From positions 186,001-250,000 of the forward strand of contig NZ_BAABWX010000003.1 of NCBI RefSeq assembly GCF_040364665.1: a stretch of 64,000 nucleotides of DNA, given 5' to 3'. The translations under genes were made by a program, and so were the position numbers. Under the pieces are notes generated by a model. The model saw only the letters and a list, made by a program, of their open reading frames with translations, had not been told where the DNA came from and did no database searches. This stretch comes from Cognatishimia sp. WU-CL00825 (lineage in GTDB: Bacteria > Pseudomonadota > Alphaproteobacteria > Rhodobacterales > Rhodobacteraceae). Positions 25,348-33,780 of the stretch are shown here, one piece after another (the first letter of the stretch is position 1; the number at the start of each line of letters is the position of its first letter).

Positions 25348-26559
25348 TCAAAAGTCGATCCTATCCATCTTCCTTCCAACACCAAAGCCTGGGATATAAA
25401 CCGAGCCGTACCTGTCGAAAACTCCATTATCGGCCGCTATCCATTTCAATACTTCAGTCGAAAAACGCTCGGTTCCGCCTATTGCGTCATCCAGAATGTC
25501 CTGGCTCACCGGCTGGTTTTTTAGACCAAGGTTCTGGACAGCGAATAAGCGCTCGATTGGGCTAGGGTGTGTCTTGGACACTGAAAAATTTGGGAAGTCG
25601 CTCCGGTGCTCTCCAGCTAGTTGCAGCGTGTAGAAAGACAGAAACACTTGCTGGGCTGCCCAAGCCAGTTTTCCCGCGCGAAACGCATTAACCCCAGCAC
25701 CGCAAATGGCCCCTGCATCTGCATCAAACTCTAAGTTATGTGCAAAACTGATTTCGTCTTCACATTCAGCTGCGGCGACATCCAAGTGGCCTAGACGATA
25801 GTGGGAAAATTCGTGACCGAAGGTGAACTGCATCATCCACCCGACGTCCGAAAGGACTTCTGATCTGACAGAAGCAGGCAAGTTCTCACGAGGGTCAAGT
25901 TCGAAGTCCAAACTCTCGACACCTGCCATGATGCGAAGGGAAATTAAAAAAGCATGCGCTCTCTGCTCTCGCGACAACCCGTAAAATCTTCCCAGGTTCG
26001 CAAGTGCCGTAAAGTAGAAGAAGTAGTGAAGGCTGTCAGATACCATCACCACATCACCAACGAGCGATTTAAGGCAAATTCCATTTGGTTGCGGTAAGGG
26101 CGCTCGACCATACGCAAGATTTGAAAACGTGCGCCTCGTCCTTTTGGGAAGAGCTGAAATGTACGATCGTCCATCTTTATTTAGGGTGTTATAGTATGAA
26201 GTCAGGCTCCAAATGCGCCCTCGCTTTTGCCACTCATCCTTAGCTGCAAGGATTTTTCGGAGTTCTCTTGGCTGGTCAGCAATTGCGTCGGCTTGCTTTT
26301 TCAGCAGGTAATCGTCAGCACTCTTGATCTCAAGAACGCGCAAAGCCTCTTTTGATGTGCAAAATGGAAGGTAGAAATGAGCCTCTTGTGGGAGGTTGTC
26401 GTCATTTTTAGCGAAGCCCAATAAGTGTAAGCTGCCATCCGGTGTATCCAGAATTACACCTCTATGTGCTTTTCGAGCACCAGGCTGCTTTAGAAACTCT
26501 TCAAACATTTCAGTTTCAGTCCGAGTAATGTTCGAATCCTCGATTTTTCCTTTTAACAA
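25348..26559 (-). CDS. Putative zinc metallopeptidase (HExxH), family unknown
   Basis: 403 residues. GHEFSHYRLGH (His249-Glu250-xx-His253) and a downstream EFDADAGA (Glu277, Asp281 region) form a gluzincin-type zinc site, as in M48-like or ImmA-like peptidases; HPSPIER near 340 is typical of M48 proteins. No signal peptide; a hydrophobic helix around 175-195 is possible but weak. The start is TTG at 26559, supported by AAGGAG at 26565-26570, 5 bases upstream. The first 170 residues match nothing I know. Island cargo between higBA and mob genes; a stress- or phage-activated protease is possible but unproven. Confidence 0.7.
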   Translation of the reverse strand: MLKGKIEDSNITRTETEMFEEFLKQPGARKAHRGVILDTPDGSLHLLGFAKNDDNLPQEAHFYLPFCTSKEALRVLEIKSADDYLLKKQADAIADQPRELRKILAAKDEWQKRGRIWSLTSYYNTLNKDGRSYISALPKRTRRTFSNLAYGRAPLPQPNGICLKSLVGDVVMVSDSLHYFFYFTALANLGRFYGLSREQRAHAFLISLRIMAGVESLDFELDPRENLPASVRSEVLSDVGWMMQFTFGHEFSHYRLGHLDVAAAECEDEISFAHNLEFDADAGAICGAGVNAFRAGKLAWAAQQVFLSFYTLQLAGEHRSDFPNFSVSKTHPSPIERLFAVQNLGLKNQPVSQDILDDAIGGTERFSTEVLKWIAADNGVFDRYGSVYIPGFGVGRKMDRIDF

Positions 26560-26789
26560 TTGCTCTCCTTGCCGGCCGCATAGCCTAAGTCAACGACCCT
26601 CAACTCCACGTTTCAGCATTTACTACGCTAGTTCGAAGGTCAAATCGTTAGTGTGCTCACACCTAATATGCCCGTTTTAATGGGGTCCCAAATTTTCCAG
26701 CTGGCATGCTCGATTTGGCCTGTAAATGGGGATGATAGAATGTACGGTTAATGACTCCCATTTTCTTCAACGCCTCCCTCAACGTTCCC
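26560..26789. other. Non-coding stretch between metallopeptidase and mob remnant
   Basis: 230 bases without a supported gene. It holds the ribosome site and presumably the promoter of the metallopeptidase, and a GTGTG-CT-CACAC inverted repeat at 26651-26662. This is where a relaxase gene would be expected to continue the mob module, but none is present, so it may be a deletion or cargo-insertion junction. Confidence 0.5.
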
Positions 26790-26830
26790 TCAATGCGTCA
26801 GCCCTCGGTCCATCTCGACCTCCCGCTCTT

Positions 26831-27133
26831 CTAGCTCTGTCTCAACCTCACTTCGGCGGCCTTCACTAATTTCAAGCTGGTCTCTAGTTGCGTGCGCAGC
26901 CTCCCGTAGTTCGATCCCTCGCTCAACAAGCCGTGCAACGCAGCCACGGACGCCACTTGCGATTGAATGAGCACCGACACGCAGGCGGCCAATCCATCCA
27001 TCTGGCTCTGCATCTTGTTCGTCGAGCGCGCTTCCAAGCCGTTTAATTCCTTTGCTGAGACCTCGCAAGCCGTCACCAACCGCTCGACGCAGGCGAGCAA
27101 GTCGCGTTCCAAGGCTGTCAGGGGTGTCGTCAT
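26831..27133 (-). CDS. Small mobilisation protein (MbeD/MobD-like)
   Basis: 100 residues: ALERDLLACVERLVTACEVS and LIQSQVASVAALHGLL suggest a helical coiled-coil protein like the small accessory proteins of ColE1-type mobilisation regions. An excellent ribosome site (GAGGAGG, about 27138-27144) precedes the ATG at 27133. An overlapping frame (26790-27173, another reading frame) is also open and begins on the mobC stop codon (TGATG); ColE1-type mob genes are known to overlap this way, so both could be real, but only this one has a clear ribosome site. Confidence 0.55.
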   Translation of the reverse strand: MTTPLTALERDLLACVERLVTACEVSAKELNGLEARSTNKMQSQMDGLAACVSVLIQSQVASVAALHGLLSEGSNYGRLRTQLETSLKLVKAAEVRLRQS

Positions 27134-27172
27134 CTAATCCTCCTCGATCTTGATGCAGATCAGTGACCTGCA

Positions 27173-27646
27173 TCAAGATCGGCGCGCGGCCTCGACGATC
27201 TGGGCAAGTTGGCGTTCGATGGTCAGCAAACGGCGGGCAACGGTGAGCGCGTCGAGGTCAGTGTGGCCCGCCAGCATCGCGCGGTTCAGCCAGCGGGCGA
27301 TCTGATTGAGGTTGCCGCCGATGCGCCCGACAGCAAGCACCAGCGCTGGATCAACGCGGGGGATGGGCTTGCGACGGCGAGCCTCGGTCAGGCCAAGCGC
27401 CTCGCGCAGCAAGGTCGCGGCGGGCAGGCCAGCCGCCTCAGCCTTGGCGCGCAACTGGGCCTTCTCTGCCGCTGTGCACCGAAAGACGAACGTCTCGGCC
27501 AGTGGCTCTTTGGTGCGGGCCTTTCCCGCGCCGGTAGGGTTCGAAGGGGAGGCTTGCCGCCCCTCGCAAGGTCCCGTGTCAGCAGCGCCAGCGTATGACA
27601 TGGGTCGCCTTGCTGTTTGCTCTTTGGTGGGATCGGTAGCGGTCAT
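27173..27646 (-). CDS. mobC: MobC-like mobilisation protein
   Basis: 157 residues from the ATG at 27646. A basic, probably disordered N-terminal 50 residues precedes FVFRCTAAEKAQLRAKAEAA, a ribbon-helix-helix-like DNA-binding start, and the MobC signature GRIGGNLNQIARWLNRAML. MobC melts the transfer origin for the relaxase. The start overlaps the preceding gene's stop (ATGA). No relaxase follows, so the module looks incomplete and could only be mobilised in trans. Confidence 0.82.
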   Translation of the reverse strand: MTATDPTKEQTARRPMSYAGAADTGPCEGRQASPSNPTGAGKARTKEPLAETFVFRCTAAEKAQLRAKAEAAGLPAATLLREALGLTEARRRKPIPRVDPALVLAVGRIGGNLNQIARWLNRAMLAGHTDLDALTVARRLLTIERQLAQIVEAARRS

Positions 27647-28497
27647 GATCTGAGGCCTGCGGCTTGGATTTGGGCCTGCGTCACAAGCTTTGAGGCAAGC
27701 AACGCCGTAACTTGGGTGCCCGTGATGTGTGTGCACATTGGACTGCGGTCACTGATCCAACAGGCCAGCCGCGCGTGGTGGTCCGCCGTCAACGCTGCCG
27801 CCTTTTCTCGGTCTTCCGCTTGCTTTTCAACATAGGCCAGCCAGCGCCGCGTCTGAAACCAGTTGTCGGAAAAACAGACCTTAGAGCGGGTGAAACCTGC
27901 GCTCTCGGTGGCGTAGGCTTGGACCGCCTGCCGCAAGTCCGCCGGTGCGATCCCTTCCTTCATGGCCTCTTCGATCTGGGCAACGCAGGCCGCTTTGCCG
28001 CGCAATCGGTCGACCGGGTAAGCCTCCAAAATCTTCTCAGCCTCTTTATCCGCCGCTGCCTCGCGCCTGCGCGTAGGTGGTTTATGGATGGTTTTAGGAT
28101 GGTTTGGGGGCCGTGGTGGCCCCGGTACCCCGGCCACAGTGGCCCCCGTTCCGGGTCCAGTCTGGACGGGGGCCACTGTGGACCCCGTCTGAATCTCGGG
28201 TTCTAACGTCGGATCCAACGCCTCGACCTTGGTCAGATCGATGCGGTAAACGACAGTGAACCCGTTCTTGCACGTCCGTGCGCCGGTCTCGACCAGGATG
28301 CCTTCTTTCAGGAACTCACGCACGGTTCGCTTGACTGTGGTCTCGCCCAGCTCGGTATGCCGTTGGATCGTCCCCTTAGAACACCAGATACCAGAACCGT
28401 CATCACTCGCCTTGTCAGCCAGAAACATGATGATCTGCTTGCGCGTTGCGCTGCCAAACTTCCGTTCCGCGCATGTGTTTGCGACCCGCCAACTCAT
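27643..28497 (-). CDS. Winged-helix protein, replication-initiator-like
   Basis: 284 residues. The first 90 (SATRKQIIMFLADKASDDGS, CSKGTIQRHTELGETTVKRT, LVETG) form a RepA/DnaD-like winged helix of the kind found in plasmid and island replication proteins. A proline-rich linker (about 120-150, PGPPRPPNHPKTIHKPPTRR) leads to a helical C-terminal domain with YATESAGFTRSKVCFSDNWF. Genes of this type head mob modules in Rhodobacteraceae elements and may start replication of the excised circle. It runs toward mobC and overlaps it by ATGA. Last coding gene before the right att site. Confidence 0.68.
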   Translation of the reverse strand: MSWRVANTCAERKFGSATRKQIIMFLADKASDDGSGIWCSKGTIQRHTELGETTVKRTVREFLKEGILVETGARTCKNGFTVVYRIDLTKVEALDPTLEPEIQTGSTVAPVQTGPGTGATVAGVPGPPRPPNHPKTIHKPPTRRREAAADKEAEKILEAYPVDRLRGKAACVAQIEEAMKEGIAPADLRQAVQAYATESAGFTRSKVCFSDNWFQTRRWLAYVEKQAEDREKAAALTADHHARLACWISDRSPMCTHITGTQVTALLASKLVTQAQIQAAGLRS

Positions 28498-28531
28498 CGG
28501 ATGGCCCCAAAGTGCGCAAAGACGTGCGAAA

Positions 28532-28551
28532 TTTGTACAGGTTTTGTACGA
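28532..28551. promoter_or_regulatory. Candidate integrase arm-binding sites, right end
   Basis: TTTGTACAGG (28532-28541) and TTTGTACGA (28543-28551), identical to and in the same order as the left-end pair at 14539 and 14565. Confidence 0.5.
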
Positions 28552-28652
28552 GATTTCCGTCGTTTCAGCAGAATTCGGTGCGAAAGCTCACGGGACTTTC
28601 TGCAAGCGTCTGCACAAAGTACTGTAAATAAGCCATATTTTATAGGTGTTTT

Positions 28653-28729
28653 TGGTGACCCCGATTGGATTCGAACCAATAACCTGCCCCTTAGGAGGGG
28701 GCTGCTCTATCCAGTTGAGCCACGGGGCC
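28653..28729 (-). tRNA. tRNA-Arg (CCT anticodon)
   Basis: 77 nt with encoded CCA. Acceptor GGCCCCG pairs with CGGGGTC (one G-U), the anticodon stem GCCCC/GGGGC encloses loop CTCCTAA, and the T-arm is ATTGG TTCGAAT CCAAT. Decodes AGG. The 5' part is chromosomal; the 3' part beyond the att core (28653-28680) is supplied by the island, which explains why its T-arm differs from the displaced copy at 14446. Confidence 0.95.
28681..28699. repeat. Right att core (19-bp direct repeat)
   Basis: AACCTGCCCCTTAGGAGGG inside the intact tRNA-Arg gene, identical to 14474-14492. Marks the right boundary of the 14.2-kb island. Confidence 0.9.
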
Positions 28730-28739
28730 GTTAACGCCC

Positions 28740-28768
28740 TGAGTAAAACAATATTGCGCTGATTTCAA
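28740..28768 (-). promoter_or_regulatory. Possible tRNA-Arg promoter
   Basis: On the minus strand TTGAAA (28763-28768), 17 bases, then TACTCA (28740-28745), ending 11 bases before the tRNA 5' end. Only the -35 is convincing. Confidence 0.3.
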
Positions 28769-28920
28769 AGCGGTTTTGCAAAAATGTCTGGGGCACGGAA
28801 ACGCAGGGGGTGGGTGCCAAAAGCGTGAAGCGATTTCACTGGTCGCGCCCTAGCAATCGCGTATATGGGCCCCCAATTCTTAGAGATGCCGAGGGGCACA
28901 GTTTTGAGAAAGGAAACAGA

Positions 28921-29232
28921 ATGAGACGCCTTGGAATAACTTCCATGGGCGGCGCGATGATCGCTTTGGCGACCAGTCTCTCCCTGACCGCACCAGCGGC
29001 CGCCCATACTGCAGACCAATATTTAGATACCATGCTGGAAATTGCCGGCGTGGATATCGTCAGCCAATCCCGATCTGGTCACGATTTGGACCAGCGATTG
29101 GATTTACCAAGTGAAATGCCGATTTGGCGTTATTTGTATCACGGCACACCGGAATTCGCCTTGCGCGATGTGACTGTTTTTGGCCCTGCTTGGGTTCCGC
29201 CAGTTGACGCAGTGGTTGTCAGGCCAAACTGA
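28921..29232 (+). CDS. Small secreted protein of unknown function
   Basis: 103 residues. A Sec-type signal peptide (hydrophobic GGAMIALATSLSLTAPAAA, cleavage after AAA near residue 26) is followed by a short mature domain with no cysteines and no family I recognise (RLDLPSEMPIWRYLYHGTPE). AAGGAAA precedes the ATG at 28921. Followed by a strong terminator, so it is a single-gene unit. It sits just outside the right end of the island and is probably part of the original chromosome. Confidence 0.7.
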   Translation: MRRLGITSMGGAMIALATSLSLTAPAAAHTADQYLDTMLEIAGVDIVSQSRSGHDLDQRLDLPSEMPIWRYLYHGTPEFALRDVTVFGPAWVPPVDAVVVRPN

Positions 29233-29261
29233 TGTGGCACCGCCGCAATAGATGACCCTAT

Positions 29262-29286
29262 AACGCCGCCCAATCGAGGCGGCGTT
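29262..29286 (+). terminator. Terminator-like hairpin before aroC
   Basis: AACGCCGCC and GGCGGCGTT, perfect 9-bp arms with a 7-base loop; followed by TGCGTT rather than a long T-run. Ends the small secreted protein's transcript. Confidence 0.6.
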
Positions 29287-29350
29287 TGCGTTCTGGGTCT
29301 TTCCCCTGTGGCGCTTTGGCGCTAAGGGTTTTTCAAACAGGAGCATGCCC

Positions 29351-30454
29351 ATGTCAGTCAATAGTTTTGGACACCTCTTCCGCGTGACAACGTGGGGTGA
29401 AAGCCATGGTCCGGCCCTTGGGGCCACCGTGGATGGTTGCCCACCCAATGTGCCGATTGAAGCAGAGATGCTGCAGCAGTGGCTCGACAAACGTCGCCCC
29501 GGCCAGAACAAAAACACCACCCAACGCAATGAACCAGATGCGGTGAAGATCCTGTCGGGTGTGTTTGACGGGAAATCCACCGGCACGCCGATACAGTTGA
29601 TGATCGAAAACACCGATCAGCGCAGCCGCGATTATGGCGAGATTTCGCAGACCTTCCGGCCGGGCCATGCGGATATCACCTATCATCAGAAATACGGCAA
29701 TCGCGATTATCGCGGTGGTGGCCGGTCTTCGGCGCGCGAAACCGCGGCGCGTGTGGCTGCGGGTGGCGTGGCGCGCGAGGCGATCAAAGCCTTGGTGCCG
29801 GGTCTGGAGATCAAAGGCTATATGACCCGCATGGGGGACGTCACGGTTGATCGCGAAAGCTTTGACTGGGACGCCATTGAACAAAATGATTTCTGGATTC
29901 CCAATGGTGCCGACAAGGCGCAGGAATGGGAAGACTATCTGCAGGCCCTGCGCAAAGCGCATGATTCCGTTGGGGCGGAGATCGAAGTGGTGGCCCGCGG
30001 CGTTCCGCCCGGAATCGGCGCGCCGGTTTATGGCAAACTCGACACGGATTTGGCGGCTGCGATGATGTCTATCAACGCTGTCAAAGGGGTGGAGATTGGC
30101 GAAGGCATGGCCGCAGCCATGCTCAAAGGCACTGAAAACGCCGATGAAATCTATATGGGTGAAAACGGCCCGATCTATTCCAGCAACCATGCCGGCGGTA
30201 TTCTGGGTGGCATCTCGACGGGTCAGGATGTGGTGGTGCGATTTGCTGTGAAACCGACGTCGTCTATTCTGTCGCCGCGCAACTCTATTCGCATTGACGG
30301 CTCCCCGATTGAAGTGGTGACAAAAGGCCGACACGATCCCTGTGTTGGCATTCGCGCCGTGCCCGTGGCCGAAGCTATGATGGCCTGTGTTATTCTGGAT
30401 CACTTGTTGCTGCACCGTGGCCAAATCGGTGAGAACCAAGGCAAAATCGGCTGA
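29351..30454 (+). CDS. aroC: AroC: chorismate synthase
   Basis: Converts EPSP to chorismate, the last shared step of aromatic amino acid synthesis, using reduced FMN; cytoplasmic homotetramer. 367 residues, full length: [18 protein letters not shown] (signature 1), [23 protein letters not shown] (signature 2) and the C-terminal FAVKPTSSI region are present. AGGAG at 29339-29343 fits the ATG at 29351 better than the ATG at 29345. The stop overlaps the HD hydrolase start (TGATG). Confidence 0.97.
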   Translation: MSVNSFGHLFRVTTWGESHGPALGATVDGCPPNVPIEAEMLQQWLDKRRPGQNKNTTQRNEPDAVKILSGVFDGKSTGTPIQLMIENTDQRSRDYGEISQTFRPGHADITYHQKYGNRDYRGGGRSSARETAARVAAGGVAREAIKALVPGLEIKGYMTRMGDVTVDRESFDWDAIEQNDFWIPNGADKAQEWEDYLQALRKAHDSVGAEIEVVARGVPPGIGAPVYGKLDTDLAAAMMSINAVKGVEIGEGMAAAMLKGTENADEIYMGENGPIYSSNHAGGILGGISTGQDVVVRFAVKPTSSILSPRNSIRIDGSPIEVVTKGRHDPCVGIRAVPVAEAMMACVILDHLLLHRGQIGENQGKIG

Positions 30455-31143
30455 TGAAAGATCTAAAGGCGCAGCTGCGCAACATTATCAAACGCGAGAT
30501 GGAACAAGATCCGGCGCATGACATCGCGCATCTGGATCGGGTTTGGTCAAACGCCCGCCGGATTGCCGAGGACGAAGGCACAGCAAACCTGAATGTGCTG
30601 ATGGCCGCTGCGTATTTTCATGATCTGGTAAACTTGCCCAAAGACGCGCCTAATCGTGCCGAAGCCTCGGTTTTGTCTGCGCGCAAAGTGGCCCCTATTT
30701 TGGCTGACATCGGGTTTAGTGACGCCGAGATCAAGGCCACGCAACACGCCATCGCTGCCCATAGCTATTCCGCAGGAATCCCCCCCAAAAGCCCCGAGGC
30801 CGAAATCTTGCGCGACGCTGACCGGCTGGATGCATTGGGTGCGATTGGCATCGCGCGCACCTTTATGGTTGGGGCCACAATGGGCCGCCCCTTGGCGGAC
30901 CCAAACGACCCTTTCGCCGCAGATCGCCCTTTGGATGATCAGCAATGGTCCATCGACCATTGGCACCTAAAGCTGCTGCAATTGCCCAACGAAATGCTCA
31001 CGGCCAAGGGGCGTAAAATCGCTCGCAAACGCGCCCGTTTGATGTTGGCCTATTTGGTGCAATTGTCTAAAGAAATGGATACGGAACTGCCGGATCACTG
31101 GTCTGATCTGTTGAAATGGGGCGACGCAAAGGCCGCTGAGTAA
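30454..31143 (+). CDS. HD-domain phosphohydrolase
   Basis: 229 residues. The metal-binding set H...HD...H...D is visible: DIAHLDRVW (His26), AAYFHDLVN (His-Asp near 54), TQHAIAAHS, and RDADRLDALG. This matches the YedJ-like single-domain HD phosphohydrolases, which act on nucleotides or similar phosphoesters; the substrate is unknown. It starts on the aroC stop codon, so it is expressed with aroC. Confidence 0.85.
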   Translation: MKDLKAQLRNIIKREMEQDPAHDIAHLDRVWSNARRIAEDEGTANLNVLMAAAYFHDLVNLPKDAPNRAEASVLSARKVAPILADIGFSDAEIKATQHAIAAHSYSAGIPPKSPEAEILRDADRLDALGAIGIARTFMVGATMGRPLADPNDPFAADRPLDDQQWSIDHWHLKLLQLPNEMLTAKGRKIARKRARLMLAYLVQLSKEMDTELPDHWSDLLKWGDAKAAE

Positions 31144-31146
31144 CCC

Positions 31147-32649
31147 TTACCCAAACAGGTCTGCGTAGGTCTCGCGCAGCGCTTTCTTTTGCACCTTGCC
31201 CATCGTATTGCGTGGCAGTTGGTCGACCAATATGATCTGCTTTGGGCGTTTGAAGTTGGCGAGTTGGTCTTGCAGCGCCGCCGCGATATCATCCGGCGTT
31301 ACCTGTTTGGAATTGGCCACAACCAAGGCCACAACCGCTTCGCCAAAATCGGGATGCGCCACGCCAATCACCGCACTTTCAATGACACCCGGCAGGTCGT
31401 CAATCAGGCTTTCAACCTCTTTTGGATAAACGTTAAATCCGCCGGTGATCACCAGATCTTTAGCGCGACCAACGATGGTCACATAGCCGTCGCTGTCAAA
31501 CTTTGCCAGATCGCCCGTGATGAACCAACCATCGGGCAACAGCTCTTCGGCGGTTTTTTCCGGCATTTGCCAATAGCCTTGAAAGACATTTGCCCCCCGC
31601 ACCCACAACACGCCGATATCACCGATTGCAACTTCTGAACCGTCCTTCATGATCTTGGCTTCTACCCCAGGCAAAGGAAAACCAACCGTGCCCGCACGCC
31701 TTTCGCCCTCATAGGGGTTTGAGGTGCTCATATTGGTTTCGGTCATGCCGTAGCGTTCCAAAATACGGTGCCCGGTGCGCTGCTGCCATTGTTCATGGGT
31801 ATCCACCAGCAGAGGTGCAGAACCTGAAATGAACAGGCGCATGTTCTGCGCCAAATCCCTATTCAGACGCGGGTCAGCCAATAAGCGGGTATAAAAGGTG
31901 GGCACGCCCATCAAAGCGGTTGCGGTTGGCATTGCCTCTAGAATGGCGTCGGCGTCAAAACGGGCCAGAAAATGCACTGACGCGCCAGACAAAAGCGCCA
32001 CATTGGTGGCGACAAACAATCCGTGGGTGTGAAAGATGGGCAGGGCGTGGATCAGCACATCTGAGTTGGTGAACTGCCAATAATCGCGCAGCATTTCAGA
32101 ATTAGACGCCAAATTGTCATGGCTAAGCATGGCACCTTTGCTGCGACCGGTGGTGCCCGATGTATAGAGAATTGCCGCAAGATCGCTGCCGGCGCGCGCC
32201 ACAGGTTCAAACCCTGAAAAACCCTTGGCCAGGGTCGTCAAACTTCCGGCCCCTTCTGCATCCAAGGTCAGGATCTGGGCGGTTCGGGCGACTGCGGCCA
32301 AGGCCGCTTGACGCGTGGGATCACAGACCAGAATCCGAGGCGCGGCATCATCCAGAAAATAGGCGATCTCTGCGGTTGTATAGGCAGTGTTTAGGGGTAA
32401 AAAGATGCCGCCCGCCATAACGGTTCCAAGATACAGTTGAATGGCCTCGATGGTTTTTTCGACCTGCACCGCTACACGGTCACCTGGCGCAACCCCTTGA
32501 GACACCAATGCAGCCGCGATTTTTTCGGCCCCTTGAAACAGCTCTGCAAAACGCATGTCGGCGCGTCCGGGAGTTTTGGCGAAAACCGCAGTATCTTGAT
32601 CAAGGCTGGCGGCACGCAGACGCGCAATCAGGGTGTTTTGGTGATACAT
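31147..32649 (-). CDS. matB: MatB-like malonyl-CoA synthetase
   Basis: 500 residues of the acyl-CoA synthetase (ANL) superfamily. The P-loop-like A3 motif is YTSGTTGRSKGAMLSH, A5 is ERYGMTETNMSTSNPYEG, and A8/A10 are ITGDLAKFDSDGYVTIVGR and RNTMGKVQKKAL, with the adenylating Lys. The NMSTSNP-plus-PLPGVEAK context is typical of malonyl-CoA ligases, which make malonyl-CoA from malonate, ATP and CoA. The ATG at 32649 follows GGAGG (minus strand); an upstream in-frame extension lacks a site. Convergent with the HD hydrolase. Confidence 0.85.
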   Translation of the reverse strand: MYHQNTLIARLRAASLDQDTAVFAKTPGRADMRFAELFQGAEKIAAALVSQGVAPGDRVAVQVEKTIEAIQLYLGTVMAGGIFLPLNTAYTTAEIAYFLDDAAPRILVCDPTRQAALAAVARTAQILTLDAEGAGSLTTLAKGFSGFEPVARAGSDLAAILYTSGTTGRSKGAMLSHDNLASNSEMLRDYWQFTNSDVLIHALPIFHTHGLFVATNVALLSGASVHFLARFDADAILEAMPTATALMGVPTFYTRLLADPRLNRDLAQNMRLFISGSAPLLVDTHEQWQQRTGHRILERYGMTETNMSTSNPYEGERRAGTVGFPLPGVEAKIMKDGSEVAIGDIGVLWVRGANVFQGYWQMPEKTAEELLPDGWFITGDLAKFDSDGYVTIVGRAKDLVITGGFNVYPKEVESLIDDLPGVIESAVIGVAHPDFGEAVVALVVANSKQVTPDDIAAALQDQLANFKRPKQIILVDQLPRNTMGKVQKKALRETYADLFG

Positions 32650-32771
32650 ATGCGCCTCCGGTTTCAGCGGTTGCACACTTTGGTGATCCCGTGCGACAAA
32701 GCAAGGGTACAAACGGCCCAAGCTGCGCATTATCGCAGAAAAATTGCGCCTTATGAAAAAGCGAGCCCCTA

Positions 32772-33695
32772 ATGAACCCGACCCGCGGCATTTTGCTGAA
32801 GACGTTTGCGCTTTTTTTGTTCTCGATCATGGCGTCGCTGATCAAGGCCTCTGCGCCGCATGTGCCCCCTTGGGAAGCGGTTTTCTTTCGGTCGTTTTTT
32901 GCCATGCCGGTGATCATCATCTGGCTGCTTTATCGTAAAGAGCTGCACAGAGGGTTAAAGGTTAAAAGCCCGATGGGACATTTCTGGCGTGGGTTTATTG
33001 GCACATCAGCCATGGCGCTTGGCTTTGCAGGGCTTGGCATTTTACCCTTTCCCGAAGTGACCGCCATTGGCTTTACCTCGCCTTTGCTGATCGTCATATT
33101 TGCAGCGATGTTTTTGGGCGAACAGGTGCGCATATTCCGACTTTCTGCGCTGGCTGTTGGTATGGTCGGTGTCGGTATTATTCTGTATCCACGGCTTACG
33201 GTTTTTGACAGCGGTGGCACAGAAACACTTTTGCTGTTGGGCGCGTTGCTGACATTAGGATCCGCAGTGTTTCGGGCGCTCGCGCAGATCCATATTCGAC
33301 GCATGGTGCAGACCGAACAGACCTCGGCCATTGTCTTTTACTTTGCGTTGACGGCCACTGGGCTGTCGTTGCTTACTCTGCCTTTGGGCTGGGTGATTCC
33401 GACCAATCAGGAATTGGTGTTTCTTATTCTGGCAGGATTGATTGGCGGCGTCGCACAGATATTCCTGACCTCTAGCTATCGGTTTGCTGAGGCCGGTTTG
33501 CTGGCACCTTTTGACTATGTATCTATGATTTTTGCGATTTTAATTGGGTTTTTCGTGTTCAGCGAAGTGCCAACCAGTGCGACTTTGGCTGGGTCTGGTC
33601 TGATCATCGCGGCTGGCATCCTGATCATCTGGCGCGAAAGCAAACTGGGCTTGCAGCGCGGCAAAGCCCGCCCGAATATGACGCCGCAGGGCTAG
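32772..33695 (+). CDS. DMT-superfamily (EamA) transporter
   Basis: 307 residues with ten predicted membrane segments in two EamA repeats: the first ends near residue 125 with an FLGEQVRIFR loop, the second starts near 150. Exports metabolites or amino acids; the substrate is not evident. The ATG at 32772 is close to the divergent matB gene (122-base gap), so promoters probably overlap. Nothing unusual in the sequence. Confidence 0.88.
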   Translation: MNPTRGILLKTFALFLFSIMASLIKASAPHVPPWEAVFFRSFFAMPVIIIWLLYRKELHRGLKVKSPMGHFWRGFIGTSAMALGFAGLGILPFPEVTAIGFTSPLLIVIFAAMFLGEQVRIFRLSALAVGMVGVGIILYPRLTVFDSGGTETLLLLGALLTLGSAVFRALAQIHIRRMVQTEQTSAIVFYFALTATGLSLLTLPLGWVIPTNQELVFLILAGLIGGVAQIFLTSSYRFAEAGLLAPFDYVSMIFAILIGFFVFSEVPTSATLAGSGLIIAAGILIIWRESKLGLQRGKARPNMTPQG

Positions 33696-33780
33696 AGGCA
33701 GCCGACATCGGCAAAGGGTCACCCAAATGCAAAACGCGGAGCCAAAGCCCCGCGTTTCTTAGCTGCCTTTTTGTGCAGTC

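Noticed and set aside
29354..30439. Long open frame opposite aroC
   Set aside because: Shadow of aroC; no start site and no recognisable domain.
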